A DNA stretch of 64,000 nt, from assembly GCF_035046485.1 (NCBI RefSeq), contig NC_085136.1:78881734-78945733 (forward strand). Direction: 5' to 3'. Numbering within the stretch: position 1 is the first letter of the stretch; every line of letters starts with the position of its first letter. Source of the stretch: Aedes albopictus. Lineage: Eukaryota > Arthropoda > Insecta > Diptera > Culicidae. The notes beneath the pieces are model-generated. The model ran no database searches. It was not told the DNA's origin and saw nothing but the letters and a program-made list of their open reading frames with translations. Both the position numbers and the translations under genes were made by a program. Below are positions 1-10,842 of this stretch, piece after piece.

Positions 1-1330
1 AGTGCGTTCTGGTTATGCTCCAAAACTGTTGGCAGCAAGTGGGAATTGAAACCAAAAATGGTAATGTGGATTTATACTGCCATAGGTAATTCGCCCAGAA
101 GTGACGTATGCTTCATTTGTCTGGTGGCCAAAAACAAAGGAGGCTACCACTCAATCAAAGCTTGCGAAAATTCAACGTCTTGCGTCCATTGCTGTTACAG
201 GAGCGATGCGTAGCACTCCATCAAAAGCTTTAGATGCGATTCTCAATCTGATACCTTTGCACAAGCACGTGCAATTAGAAGCAGAAAAGGAATTGCTGAG
301 ACTTAAACGAGTTTATGCCAGGTGATCTTGTTGATCACCTGAGCATTTCACAATACTTCCAAAATAGGCCAGAATGAACATGATTATAGACTGGATGAAA
401 CCTGTGGAGAACCATGATGTTCCCTACAAGTTGCACGAAACAACTCGCGCAGATTGGGAAGTCGGAGGTCCCACTGTTCGTCAGGGTTCAATCAAATTCT
501 TTACAGATGGCTCAAAAGTTGGAATAAAAACGGGAGCAGGAATCTACGGCCCTGGAATACAAATTTCATTGGCGATGCGACACTATCATACGGTGTTTCA
601 AGCGGAGATTCTTGCTATTTTGAAATGCACAAATATCTGCCTTGAGTGAAAATACAGATATGCAAATATTTGTATTTTCTCAGATAGTCAAGCTGCACTA
701 AAAGCATTGTGCGCTTACAAATGTACTTCAAAGCTTGTCTGGGAATGCATTCTTTCACTGCGCAGGCTGTGCCAAGGGAATTCAGTAAACTTTTACTGGG
801 TTCCAGGTCACTGTGGCATTGAAGGGAATGAAACGGCAGACGAGCTTGCTAAAAGTGGTTCCAATTTACAGTTTGCTGGCCCAGAACCACCCAAGATACA
901 TTTTTGCTGTACAAGAGTGGAACAAACTACTCTTAAGCAAACTTTAGCTTAAGAAACTGTTATTCAGCTAGTTCTGTTACTTGGGCATTCTGTGGTATAT
1001 CAAACTGTACAATTAAAATGAGCCTAAAATGCTGGGCTGAGCAGAGGGTGATATTTAATTGGATGGATGTCAAAAATTGTAATCAGTCGATTTATAACAC
1101 CAAATGCTTATAAAACCAAAAAGCTTTTAGAGCTCAACAAGAGAGCGCTATTTACATACACTGGCCTAGTAACTGGACACTGCCCGAGCAGGCATCACTT
1201 GAAAAATATTTGCCAGATTCAGAGGGATATCTGTCATTTCTGTAATACGGAACGTGAAACCTCGGAACATTTGCTTTGCAGTTGTGGTGCTTTATACACG
1301 CGCAGGCAGATTTCTAAATAGTGGTTGCTT
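1..1330 (+). mobile_element. Degenerate non-LTR retrotransposon 3' part (RNase H-bearing)
   Basis: Conceptual translation in shifting frames shows the end of a reverse transcriptase (VIRPEVTYASFVWWPKTKEA around 85-145), an RNase H domain and a C-terminal CCHC-like motif (CHFCNTERETSEHLLCSC, about 1237-1290). This order (RT thumb, RNase H, zinc-knuckle tail) is typical of I/Loa-like non-LTR elements such as mosquito MosquI or Lian. Stops and frameshifts interrupt it throughout, so it is dead. It lies just upstream of a V-ATPase exon, probably inside that gene's intron. The 5' part is cut by the window edge. The clade assignment is an inference from domain order only. Confidence 0.75.
374..952 (+). 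pseudogene. RNase H domain remnant of the non-LTR element
   Basis: Two open segments carry all four RNase H active-site boxes: FFTDGSK (Asp), FQAEILAI (Glu), FSDSQAALKAL (Asp), and HCGIEGNETADELAK (His and last Asp). The two halves are separated by a stop near 645 and a frame change before the third box. In a live element this domain degrades RNA in the RNA-DNA hybrid during target-primed reverse transcription. Here the reading frame is broken, so it is annotated as a pseudogene. Confidence 0.75.
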
Positions 1331-1499
1331 GCAACCCAGTCAGATCTGGTCTGCAGAACCTGGGAAGGTCTTGGGGTTTATTAATCCCATAGCACCTGCC
1401 TGAGAGACGAAGCGTCGTGGCAGAAGCTGTTTACTTGACATATGGTAATAAGCTAGGTAGATGCGAATATCAAAACGGGACATGCCTTCTCGCCCACAG
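1331..1499 (+). other. Tail of V-ATPase d intron
   Basis: No recognisable coding sequence. It ends in a pyrimidine-rich tract and the acceptor CTCGCCCACAG at 1489-1499, which opens the next exon in phase 1. The retrotransposon fragment directly upstream appears to lie in the same intron. Confidence 0.6.
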
Positions 1500-2481
1500 A
1501 TTTGAAACTGCACCTGCAGGGTACCGACTATGGCCAGTTCCTGGCCAACGAGCCGTCACCGCTGGCGGTTTCCGTGATCGACGACAAGCTGCGCGAGAAG
1601 CTCGTCATTGAGTTCCAGCATATGCGTAACCACGCGGTCGAACCGCTGTCCACGTTCCTGGACTTCATCACCTACAGCTACATGATCGACAACATCATTC
1701 TGCTGATCACCGGTACTCTGCACCAGCGCCCGATCTCGGAGCTGATTCCCAAGTGCCACCCGCTCGGTAGCTTCGAGCAGATGGAGGCCATCCACGTGGC
1801 GGCCACTCCGGCCGAGCTGTACAACGCCGTGCTGGTCGACACGCCGCTGGCTCCGTTCTTCGTCGATTGCATCTCCGAGCAGGATCTGGACGAGATGAAC
1901 ATCGAGATCATCCGTAACACGCTGTACAAGGCGTACCTGGAGGCGTTCTACGAGTTCTGCAAGAACATCGGTGGCACCACCGCCGATGTTATGTGCGAGA
2001 TCTTGGCTGTAAGTTACTTTAAACTCGACGTTCGAGCTAGATTTACTCACTCTTATTCCCGCAGTTCGAGGCCGATCGTCGGGCCATCATCATCACCATC
2101 AACTCGTTCGGCACCGAGCTGTCCAAGGACGACCGTGCCAAGCTGTACCCGCGTTGCGGCCGCATGAATCCGGATGGTTTGGCCGCGCTGGCCCGCGCCG
2201 ATGACTACGAGCAGGTCAAAGCCGTGGCCGAGTACTACGCCGAGTACGCTGCCCTGTTCGACGGATCGGGCAACAACCCCGGCGACAAAACGCTCGAGGA
2301 CAAGTTCTACGAGCACGAGGTCAAGCTCAACGTGTACGCCTTCATGCAGCAGTTCCACTTCGGGGTGTTCTACTCGTATCTGAAGCTGAAGGAGCAGGAG
2401 TGCCGCAACATTGTCTGGATTGCGGAATGCGTGGCCCAGAAGCACCGCGCCAAGATCGACAACTATATTCCGATTTTCTAA
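1500..2481 (+). CDS. VhaAC39: V-type proton ATPase subunit d (V0 sector, AC39/VMA6), last two exons
   Basis: Subunit d is the membrane-sector (V0) subunit that caps the proteolipid ring and couples it to the central stalk during ATP-driven proton pumping into endomembrane compartments. The coding exons are 1500-2008 and 2065-2481, joined across a 56-nt phase-0 intron (donor GTAAGT at 2009, acceptor CCCGCAG ending 2064). The first two bases complete a codon begun in an upstream exon. Visible sequence runs from [20 protein letters not shown] through [19 protein letters not shown] and [20 protein letters not shown] to the family's ending [13 protein letters not shown] and a TAA stop. About 308 of roughly 350 family residues are present, so about 40 N-terminal residues lie outside the window. 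GC-rich third positions contrast with the AT-rich surroundings. Nothing suggests damage. Drosophila has two paralogues, and I cannot say which this corresponds to. Confidence 0.96.
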
Positions 2482-3059
2482 GGTGGGAGTGTTGTTGTGG
2501 TCATTAGTCGTTAAGCACCAACATCCATTTACCAGCAAGGATAGAAAGTTTGAACACACATTCCGCCATCTGCGCTTGTTGATATCGAGAACATCCGCAA
2601 CATCCGCAAGGTAAGTTGGAAACGAAAATAATCAACCCAAAAGTATTGTTTCCTCTTTCGAAGTTGTCACATTGTGAAAGAAAATTACGCTAATAATTGT
2701 GAATTGGTAGAATATATTTTCTCTAAACTTTCGTTTATTCTATTGAGAATGTGTAGAGATCGAAGCCGCCGTTTCTGTTGTTTGTTTTTTGTATACACTT
2801 GCTTTTAAAACAAAATTTCTATTTTATTTGTACACAATTCATTCGCCTTTTGGATTACGTACAATATATGTCGATAAGAAAGTAAAATCATATTATGTAT
2901 TATATAAATATCTAGATGGATCACCTAGGTATCCCCACATCGATAAACCTACATACTTAAATGTAAAGTGGTGAAATATATAACGTTTAGACGCCCTGGA
3001 AAATATCGTTTTTGTCCATAATTCAATCCGAAATTTCCTTCCTTGTAGGATATCTGCAA
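2482..3059 (+). other. 3' flank of V-ATPase d
   Basis: This should contain the 3' UTR. No canonical AATAAA was found close to the stop; TATAAA variants occur near 2903. A GTAAGT-like donor at 2609 follows a purine-rich stretch but has no evident partner. From about 2640 the sequence is AT-rich without recognisable genes. Confidence 0.4.
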
Positions 3060-3193
3060 CTCGAGATGTACCTGTCGAGGGCTGAAAATTCCGAAATTTG
3101 TCTATGGTGGTGCTGAGGAAATTTGAAGATGTAAACAAAAACGTTTCTCCAGGGCCGGATCTAAGGGGAGGGGGCTACACATTTACTTATTTA

Positions 3194-5278
3194 CCGTGAC
3201 TGTACCTAATTCCGTTCACTTAAGGCGATGAACTAAGTCTAATAGCTGTAGGAAATTCATGTTCTGCATTTAGTGGCTCTAATTTTGCAACGCTGTTTCA
3301 TTATGTCTCTATACTGCTGGAAAAATATAATCAAGGTTGCAAGCACTCCACTTATTTTGAAAATGGCCGCTATTTAAATCAAGTTGTTGTTCCTTATTCC
3401 AATCAGAATGATCCTAATTTCGTTCACTTGTGTTCCTAATTCCGGTCATTCCAAGTAATTATCAAGTTGACAAAATAATCATATTATCATAGGTTGTTAT
3501 AGCTATATTTATATTTTATATGTCGAAATACATTTGTTTACTTATCAATACATTTTTGTTCTATAATAATTTGAAGTAATAACATTGGATTGTTTTAATG
3601 TTGTTGCGTTTTTGAGAGCTTTCTGGGAAAACTGCAAAATTCCACCAGACTGAAAAAGTGTCAAACGTCGCGTCAAAGTCGGGTTAAATTGTATCGAATG
3701 TTGGACCAATGTTGGACCAATGTTGGGCCCACATCGCATAACTGTTGGGTCTATGTTGGGTTTGGGGACCAAAATAAAAACAGGTCAATGATAGGTTTAT
3801 GTCGGGTTTGACGTCATCTATAAATCTTTAAACCTACGACACCACAATTTATGCTTGCTAGCTGGGGTTACTAACCAATGATATGAACCAAACATCAATC
3901 GTCAGGGACCCTTGACTGATGCTGGAGTTGGTTGTTTCGATTGTACTGCAGATTTTTTCATAGTTTCCTTTGCATTTACATGGTGATTGGAATTAGGAGC
4001 AAGTACAACCTGTAGTATCCTAATTCCGGTCATGTGCCTTTTTCATTTCTAGTATCAGAAGTCTTCTTCGAAAAGTTGATTTGATGTTAAATTTATAAAA
4101 ATATGTCCATTGTTGTTCTGCTATGATGTTTTTTTGATTGATTTTGTTAGTATTTCAATGAAAATACATTAAATGTATAAATTGATGCAATTCACAGGTC
4201 CGCAAAAGAAAAAAAAGTAATATGGCGGCCGATTGGATAATTAATGGCATTTAATGTATTTTCACAATAATACACAAGAAACCCATTAACTTTTTGATTA
4301 TATTCTGGCGTGGACATAATTATTGAAAATTACAAAAATCAATTTGCTAAAGATTTGCAGAAATTTTGGCAAGTACTCGGTGTTTTGATTCGTGTGAACG
4401 GAATTAGGAGCTGATTGGAATTAGGCGCGGTCACGGTATCCTAATTCCGGTCATGTGCCTTTTTCATTTCTAGTATCAGAAGTCTTCTTCGAAAAGTTGA
4501 TTTGATGTTAAATTTATAAAAATATGTCCATTGTTGTTCTGCTATGATGTTTTTTTGATTGATTTTGTTAGTATTTCAATGAAAATACATTAAATGTATA
4601 AATTGATGCAATTCACAGGTCCGCAAAAGAAAAAAAAGTAATATGGCGGCCGATTGGATAATTAATGGCATTTAATGTATTTTCACAATAATACACAAGA
4701 AACCCATTAACTTTTTGATTATATTCTGGCGTGGACATAATTATTGAAAATTACAAAAATCAATTTGCTAAAGATTTGCAGAAATTTTGGCAAGTACTCG
4801 GTGTTTTGATTCGTGTGAACGGAATTAGGAGCTGATTGGAATTAGGCGCGGTCACGGTATCCTAATTCCGGTCATGTGCCTTTTTCATTTCTAGTATCAG
4901 AAGTCTTCTTCGAAAAGTTGATTTGATGTTAAATTTATAAAAATATGTCCATTGTTGTTCTGCTATGATGTTTTTTTGATTGATTTTGTTAGTATTTCAA
5001 TGAAAATACATTAAATGTATAAATTGATGCAATTCACAGGTCCGCAAAAGAAAAAAAAGTAATATGGCGGCCGATTGGATAATTAATGGCATTTAATGTA
5101 TTTTCACAATAATACACAAGAAACCCATTAACTTTTTGATTATATTCTGGCGTGGACATAATTATTGAAAATTACAAAAATCAATTTGCTAAAGATTTGC
5201 AGAAATTTTGGCAAGTACTCGGTGTTTTGATTCGTGTGAACGGAATTAGGAGCTGATTGGAATTAGGCGCGGTCACGG
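3194..5278. mobile_element. Non-autonomous DNA transposon with TA duplication (CCGTGAC...GTCACGG)
   Basis: The termini are inverted: left CCGTGACTGTACCTAATTCC and right GGAATTAGGCGCGGTCACGG. TA flanks both sides (3192-3193, 5279-5280). It interrupts copy 1 of the surrounding repeat. No transposase is visible; the inside is AT-rich with recurring TCCTAATTCCGGTCA blocks. TA duplication fits Tc1/mariner-like movers, but the family is not identified. Confidence 0.65.
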
Positions 5279-5283
5279 TACTT
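4021..5283. repeat. Three tandem copies of a 421-bp unit
   Basis: The word TAATTCCGGTCATGTGCC starts at 4021, 4442 and 4863, a period of exactly 421 bp. Everything I compared between the three copies is identical. Each unit ends with the element's terminal block (GGAATTAGGCGCGGTCACGG), so the right end of the transposon has been triplicated. Confidence 0.85.
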
Positions 5284-5560
5284 TATTTTTCATTTTGCTC
5301 AAGCACTGTTCAAAAACAAAGAAAAACTTTTCTGCTTATCGCATTTGTACCTCCGGGCCTCCACATCCGCTTCGGCCCCGGACCCACACAATCCTTAATG
5401 CGGGCCTACGTTTGTCATTCTAGCGCATTAAATTCGCCAAGTTCGTTTAATCAGCCTTTGTCAATCAAGTAATTAGGATGTGATCCAGCATATCCAAGTG
5501 GCAGATTCTTCGAAAATAGTTAGGTTTAAACACCGGGTGTCCAAAATATATACTTAAGAG

Positions 5561-5777
5561 GGTCCAAATAAATTGGGGTGTCCAAAATAGTGAAAACTAA
5601 TGCTTCAAAAATCAGTTATTTTCATCAAATTTTCTGCCAGAAATGACCTTGTGGGTATTTTTGACGGACAGTGGAGGCTTTTACGGTCATACCAACATCA
5701 TCATTGTGTGTTGTGTTTGATTTTAGCTTAAATTCAAACTAATGTCCTCTAGGGGTCCAACATTCGACCATTACCCT
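5561..5777. repeat. Short dispersed repeat related to 11180-11300
   Basis: The stretch from GTGTCCAAAATAGTG through CCAGAAATGACCTTG and GGTATTTTTGACGGACA recurs with small changes at 11184-11285. No coding potential is recognised. Confidence 0.5.
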
Positions 5778-6262
5778 ACCTGTCGAGGGCTGAAAATTCC
5801 GAAATTTGTCTATGGTCATGGTGGTGCTGAGGAAATTTGAAGATGTAAACAAACACGTATATCCAGGGCCGGATCTAAGGGGGGGCAGGGCCCCGGGCCC
5901 CACATTTTAGGGGCCCCACAAAAACCATTTTTGCTTGCTACACATTTACTTTATTTTTCATTTTGTTCAAGCACTAAGAAAAACTTTTCTGCTTATCGCA
6001 TTTGTACCTCCGAGGGGCCTCCACATTCGCTTCGGCCCCGGACCCACACAATCCTTAATGCGGGCCTACGTTTATCATTCTAGCGCATTAAATTCGCCAA
6101 GTTCGTTTAATCAGCCTTTGTCAATCAAGACTTGTACTTACTTGTACTTGTAGTACTTAGTAATATAGGATGTGATCCAGTACATTGAACTTCAATGATT
6201 GAAGTGACAGATGTTTCGAAAGTAGTTTCAATCTCGTTTGAACACCGGGTGTTCAAAATATA
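5778..6262. repeat. GC-rich dispersed repeat, copy 2 (uninterrupted)
   Basis: This is the partner of the split copy at 3060-5560. It contains the extra GC-rich block (GCAGGGCCCCGGGCCCCAC) and continues without interruption through TACACATTTACTTTATTTTT, giving an approximate empty site for the 3194-5278 insertion. Confidence 0.75.
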
Positions 6263-6265
6263 TAA

Positions 6266-6492
6266 ACTAAGTTTTTTTTTACACGGGGATACGACTGTGT
6301 AAAAACCCGTGCTAATTTGGGAACCCGTGTAAAAAAACGTGGGAAATCTGAAAATAATTAAAAAGGTCCTTACCTTCGGTTATCCGATGATTGTCTTAGA
6401 GAGTTAAAGACCAAAGGGAGGGGGTAGTATAGTAATGGTTGATTGTTGGGATTAGTGGGGCAGTGGGCAAGGAATGGGTTATGGGGAGCATA
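6266..6492. repeat. TTTTTTTACACGGG-type repeat arm plus G-rich stretch
   Basis: A T-run followed by ACACGGG and repeated ACCCGTGTAAAAA words. Inverted relatives lie at 10430-10535 and 11130-11150, so these may be ends of one or more composite elements. The G-rich part (6415-6490) resembles the complement of the C-rich part at 10200-10390. Boundaries are uncertain. Confidence 0.4.
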
Positions 6493-6654
6493 AGGTACAC
6501 CGTGGCAAGTTGAAACGCGAAGTTTTAAAATAGATTTCAATACAATTTGGAAATTTATCCATCGCTAAGAGATTGTTTGAATCAAAAACTAACTGTTTAT
6601 CATTAATAGACAACATCATGTAGACCCGCTGTTTCATCTTGCCCCGGTGTACCT
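6493..6654. mobile_element. MITE, TA duplication (AGGTACACCG ends)
   Basis: Ends are AGGTACACCGTGGCAAG and CTTGCCCCGGTGTACCT, inverted with mismatches, flanked by TA at 6491-6492 and 6655-6656. Length 162 bp, no ORF. Confidence 0.7.
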
Positions 6655-6969
6655 TAGTGCATATTACATACTGGTTCCAAGGAAGATTTCAGAGGATATT
6701 TTGGGGTGTTAAGGACTGTTTAGACGGACGAAGCGAAGGATTAAGGAGGCTGTCAACACCCCACAGGTCTATGGAGCATGGCCCAAGTAACAATCTTGGT
6801 TTTATTTGTTTTTATGACACGGTAGTTGACAACCTTGTTACACTACGGAAATATTCCCATTTTGTTTTAAAAATTAATTCCAATTGTAATGTTTTGTCAT
6901 ATATTTCCATGAAGTTTTTTCCCGAATCAATTTACTTTTCCTGCAGCAGCAACAGAAGCTGCCAGCAGC

Positions 6970-7133
6970 CCAAGTATAGATGACAGCTTCTAAGGTATGC
7001 TACATCGCCATTTTTTCCACCCTTACATAAAAAAAGGTTTTGAAATCCCATTTGAGCTCTGTGCAAAACTATTTACCACTACTGATGCAAAGGAAGATCT
7101 AGCATACCTAAGAGAACTGTCATCTGTACTTGG
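6970..7133. mobile_element. Palindromic MITE with apparent 9-bp target duplication
   Basis: Inverted ends (CCAAGTATAGATGACAG and CTGTCATCTGTACTTGG) continue inward as TAAGGTATGCTA / TAGCATACCTAA. GCCAGCAGC flanks both sides (6961-6969 and 7134-7142). An alternative reading moves one C/G into the element and gives a 7-bp duplication. Length 164 bp. Confidence 0.7.
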
Positions 7134-7142
7134 GCCAGCAGC

Positions 7143-7889
7143 AGTCAATATTATTATCGTTTTATGGTACATTTGAAGAGCTCAACAAGAAGATACCAAT
7201 TCGCCTAGAAGACAACTTGTGAAGTACAACAGTTTTTGGAGAATCTTAAAATTAGTTCTCCAAGTTTATCATAGGATGGGCCCCTTTCGTCTTATGGCGG
7301 GTTCATGATTGTTTTGACGTAGTTATGCAGAGTAATTTATGTTTGGTTTTGAAGAATAGGTGTTGAAGAATTTTTCAAAAGCATTATAAAATTAATGTTA
7401 GTGGTGTAGAGAAAGATGTTCCAGGACCCCCAAGAACTTCCGCGAGTAAGAGCTTTGATACCTACGAGGCTTTAATATTCTCTAATAATTGTTGTTACAT
7501 TTCTGATACGGTGCAATATCCTACAGGTTCATTGAGCATTGTGCTGAAGAGAATTAATTTCCAAAGATATGCTAGGTCTTCCATGAACTTCCGCGAGTGA
7601 AGGCTTTAAGATCTACAAACGTAATCAATGGATTGTTGTTTCATTACTGATACGCTGTAATTATAGATAGTACAGGGTGTCTACTACCTGGAAAAACTGG
7701 AAAATCGGGAATCCTCAGGGAATATCGTGAAAACTCAGGGAAATTTTGGACCAATGAAAAAAACAATAAAACATTGGGTCGCATGAATAAAAAGTAGCGA
7801 ATTTCAATACTTGTAGATCTACTCAGAAATGGAGTCCACAGAGTTTACTACATCATGGGTCTAAATTAAAAAAAAATCGATTGTTTAGG
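7143..7889. other. AT-rich non-coding stretch
   Basis: No gene recognised. A motif at 7673-7745 (ACAGGGTGTCTACTACCTGG and repeated CTCAGGGAA) looks like the end of a widespread insect MITE type, but no partner end was found. Confidence 0.35.
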
Positions 7890-9840
7890 GTTAGTGTATC
7901 CATCTAAAAAAATGGCTACAACGGATTTTCCAGAATTTCTGTCTTTCTGGAATTTCTTTGGAAATACCTCTTGAAATTCCTCCCAGAGTTTCTTTTACTA
8001 GATTTCTTCTGTATTTTTTCACGCCATTGGTATTTCTTTTTGAATTCCTACCAGCATTTTTCCTAGATTCGAACATTTCTTCCCTGGATTCTTCCCTGAG
8101 AATCTTCCGGAATTCCGATTGATTTCTTCTGGAATTTTTACGGGGATCATACATAATTTCTCTAGAGATTTTCCTAGTACAGCATCCGCTCGGTAACTGA
8201 CTGCTGTTTATGGAGGTTTTCACTAATTATTGGCTGCGGGAACTGTGTGATAAATATGTGTCTGACAATGATCATCCCTCAGTGGGTATAGAGTCTTGTC
8301 CCAACACGTCTGCTGGACTGCTGTTTATGGAGTTTTTCACTCACAGTGCAACATTTTTTTGTCTCAAGAACAAACTTATGTGTCTCCGAAGGGTTTTGGG
8401 CCGCTGAATCCGAATCCGGGCTCAGATTTGCTCTAACACGTCACAATTTTGAGCTATACCTAAATTTATAGGGCAAAATATGCGATTTTGGGCTCTTTTG
8501 ACAGCAAGCCATTCAGCAAGAAAGTATTTTTTTAAGCAATCAAAAGGTTAATTGGTCAATTAACATCTAAATTAACGACTCATACAAAATATTTCGTTTT
8601 ACCTAATCAAATTTGATAGATTTTAGCATTTTATGTTAGTATGAAAACTACTACTCTTTCCGGGATTTCTTCCGAAGTCTTTCCTGTAATTTCTTCAAGT
8701 AGTTTCCGATAGCTTTCTTTTCCTTCTATTTCTACAGAAGTTTCAGCTGGTATATTTCCCAAATGTAGTCGCGAGATTTCTTTTGAGATTTTTCGGAGCT
8801 TCTGATTCTGACAAACTGGACTTTCTCCTAAGATGTTTTACAGAATCTTCTGGGATTTCTGCAGGAGCTACAGCTGGTGTTTCTTATGGAGTTCGTCCCG
8901 TGATTTTTTTTCGAATATTTTCCAAGGCTTTTCCTTGTAGTTGATTATCTAATTTCTTGCAGTGTTTCACCTGAGATTATTTTCTTATAGATTTTCATAT
9001 TTCCAGAGCTCTTTTCAGAACCTCTACCAGAAACTATCCCGACATTCTGGATGCTCCTCTTTGGAATTTCTTTAAAAATTACTTCCGGAGTTCATTCGGG
9101 ATTTTTTCAAGGAGTTTTTCTCGGAATATCTCCTGGGATAACTTACGAGATTTCTTGTAAGAAATTCTTTGAAAAGTATCTGAAGAAATCTCGGTCAAAT
9201 TTTGCGAAAATCTCTGCAAAGACTTATCGAGAGGAACTATGGAAAGCCTGGAACACATAGCGTCCGTTCCGTCGAGGTTTGCGTTTTTCTGACAGTTTTC
9301 CCATGGAAAATGTGTCAAACTGCTGTCTCTCATAGGCAAACGTATGCATTGTGTGGGGCACTGAAGAAATCCTGAGTGAAAATTTAAGGAAATTTAAGGA
9401 GGAACTCTGAAAAACTCTAAAAATAATCCCGAGAGAAATAACGTGCGAAATCCCACAAGGAAACCGACGAGAAATATCTGAAAACTGCCTCTAGAAAAAA
9501 TCCCTGGAAGAACTTCTGCGAAAATCCCTAGAGAAACTCTTGAAAAACTATCCTGAAACCACTAGGAGAAATTCCTGGAAGAACTTAGGAAAATATTTGG
9601 AAAGATCTACGGGAGAAATCCAGCGAGAAACTCTGGAAGAAAGTCCGGGGGGTACGTACTCTAGCAGAATAATACGTAAATAGATAGAAGAAATGCGTAA
9701 AAACCTCTGGATGTACTTGGGAAAACTGTAGAAAGCCAGAAAAGAAAAAACTTTGATAATTCAAGAGAAAACTCTGCGAGAAACTGGAAATGAATTTAAA
9801 GGAGGAATTTTGGACGGATTTGAAGGAGAAATGCAAAACT
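7890..9840. repeat. Degenerate GGAATTCC-type minisatellite tracts
   Basis: Stretches at about 7920-8165, 8655-9240 and 9360-9840 consist of variants of a 12-bp word (TTCCTNNRGAAT or its complement AATTCCYNGAAG). The polarity flips: T-rich on the + strand up to 9240, A-rich from 9360. Between them (8180-8650) nothing is recognised. ORFs here are by-products of the periodicity. Confidence 0.6.
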
Positions 9841-9843
9841 TTG

Positions 9844-10060
9844 GTGGGCTTCGTGGCCGTGCGGTTAGCGGCGTCAGTCGTTTAGGCGTGTTGTGAGTGC
9901 CACGGAATGAGGGTTCGATTCCCGCTCCAGCCGGAGGAAACTTTTCGTCAAACGAAAAATCTTCCACTGGTCCACTGGGTGTTCCGTGTTGTCCGTCGCC
10001 TAATGTTAGTGAATGTTCAGTATGTGCTCTTAGGACCTGATGTGCTCATGATGACAGTGA
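9844..10060 (+). mobile_element. tRNA-derived SINE (Feilai-like)
   Basis: The head resembles a tRNA: TGGCCGTGCGGTTAGCGG as a box A-like block and GGGTTCGATTCCC as a near-perfect RNA polymerase III box B, followed by a tRNA-unrelated body (AAACTTTTCGTCAAACGAAA...) and a TGATGACAGTGATG-type tail. Feilai is the Aedes SINE with this layout. Exact ends are uncertain. Confidence 0.75.
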
Positions 10061-10745
10061 TGTAACAACAATCCATCGACTACGCTTGTAGATCTTAAGT
10101 CGCTTACTCGCGAAAGCCCTTGGATAACTCAAGTTTTTGGATAACCTAGAACATCTTTAAATTATTTCTTTACAGAACCATACTGCAGAAACCGCCTGTA
10201 GGAAAACCCCCATTTTACCCATCATAGCCACCAATGTATTAAACACCCTTTCCCCCCTCACTCACCAAACAGAACCCCCACCAACTCCACCCATCCCTTG
10301 TAGGTCTGTAGGGTTCAGATCTCTTACATCATCATCCGCCCCCCCTCCTACCACTCCGCAACCTTGCAACTCTTCCCAATAAACCCCCTTTTATTTTTTT
10401 AGTAAGAGTTCCCTTCTAGACACTTAGTGCGAGAAAGTTGAAAAACCCGTGTTATTTAATTCGCGAATCCGTGTAAAAAAACGTGTTAATTCGAGAAACT
10501 GTGTAAAAAAGCCGTGTAAAAAAACATGTTGTTACGCATGGTCGCGTATCCTAAATTTGAAGGCAACCTCAGATGTACTTGATGTAGTGACCACTGGTAT
10601 TTTAAAATAATGTACATACACAGCATAAAAGAGAGAAGAGTAAAGAGAAAGTGATGAGAGAAGGAAGTAATATACGGAGATGATTGTATGATACGGATTT
10701 AAATAAAATAGAAATGTTATGACTATGAAGATAACCAGTGTTTAA
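10061..10745. repeat. C-rich stretch and ACACGG/TGTAAAAAA repeats
   Basis: 10190-10400 is C-rich with no gene. 10430-10535 contains four GTGTAAAAAA(A/G) words, inverted relative to the arm at 6266-6310. 10620-10700 is purine-rich. No coding sequence is recognised. Confidence 0.4.
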
Positions 10746-10838
10746 CCGTTATGTGTCCGACAAACTTTTTGCTTCTTTCTACACCGTGTATTTTGAATGG
10801 GTGCTGGGTACCCGGGTACTCTGTCGGCCACATAAGGG
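10746..10838. mobile_element. piggyBac-type MITE with TTAA duplication
   Basis: TTAA flanks both sides (10742-10745, 10839-10842). Ends CCGTTATGTGTCCGAC and GTCGGCCACATAAGGG are imperfect inverted repeats. Length 93 bp, far too short for a transposase. TTAA duplication is the hallmark of piggyBac elements. Confidence 0.75.
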
Positions 10839-10842
10839 TTAA

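Larger units (their letters stand above)
3060..5560. repeat. GC-rich dispersed repeat, copy 1, split by a TIR element
   Basis: The left part (3060-3191, from ACCTGTCGAGGGCTGAAAAT) and the right part (5281 to about 5560) together match the uninterrupted copy at 5778-6262. Shared blocks include GGGCCGGATCTAAGGGG, CTACACATTTACTT, CTTCGGCCCCGGACCCACAC and AACACCGGGTG. Copy 1 lacks a roughly 45-bp GC-rich stretch that copy 2 has near 5885-5935. Confidence 0.75.

Noticed and set aside
1556..2559. - strand ORFs opposite V-ATPase d
   Set aside because: GC-rich shadows of the conserved coding exons.
9844..9935. Functional tRNA gene
   Set aside because: Box B is good but the acceptor and anticodon stems do not pair as in a tRNA and a SINE body follows.
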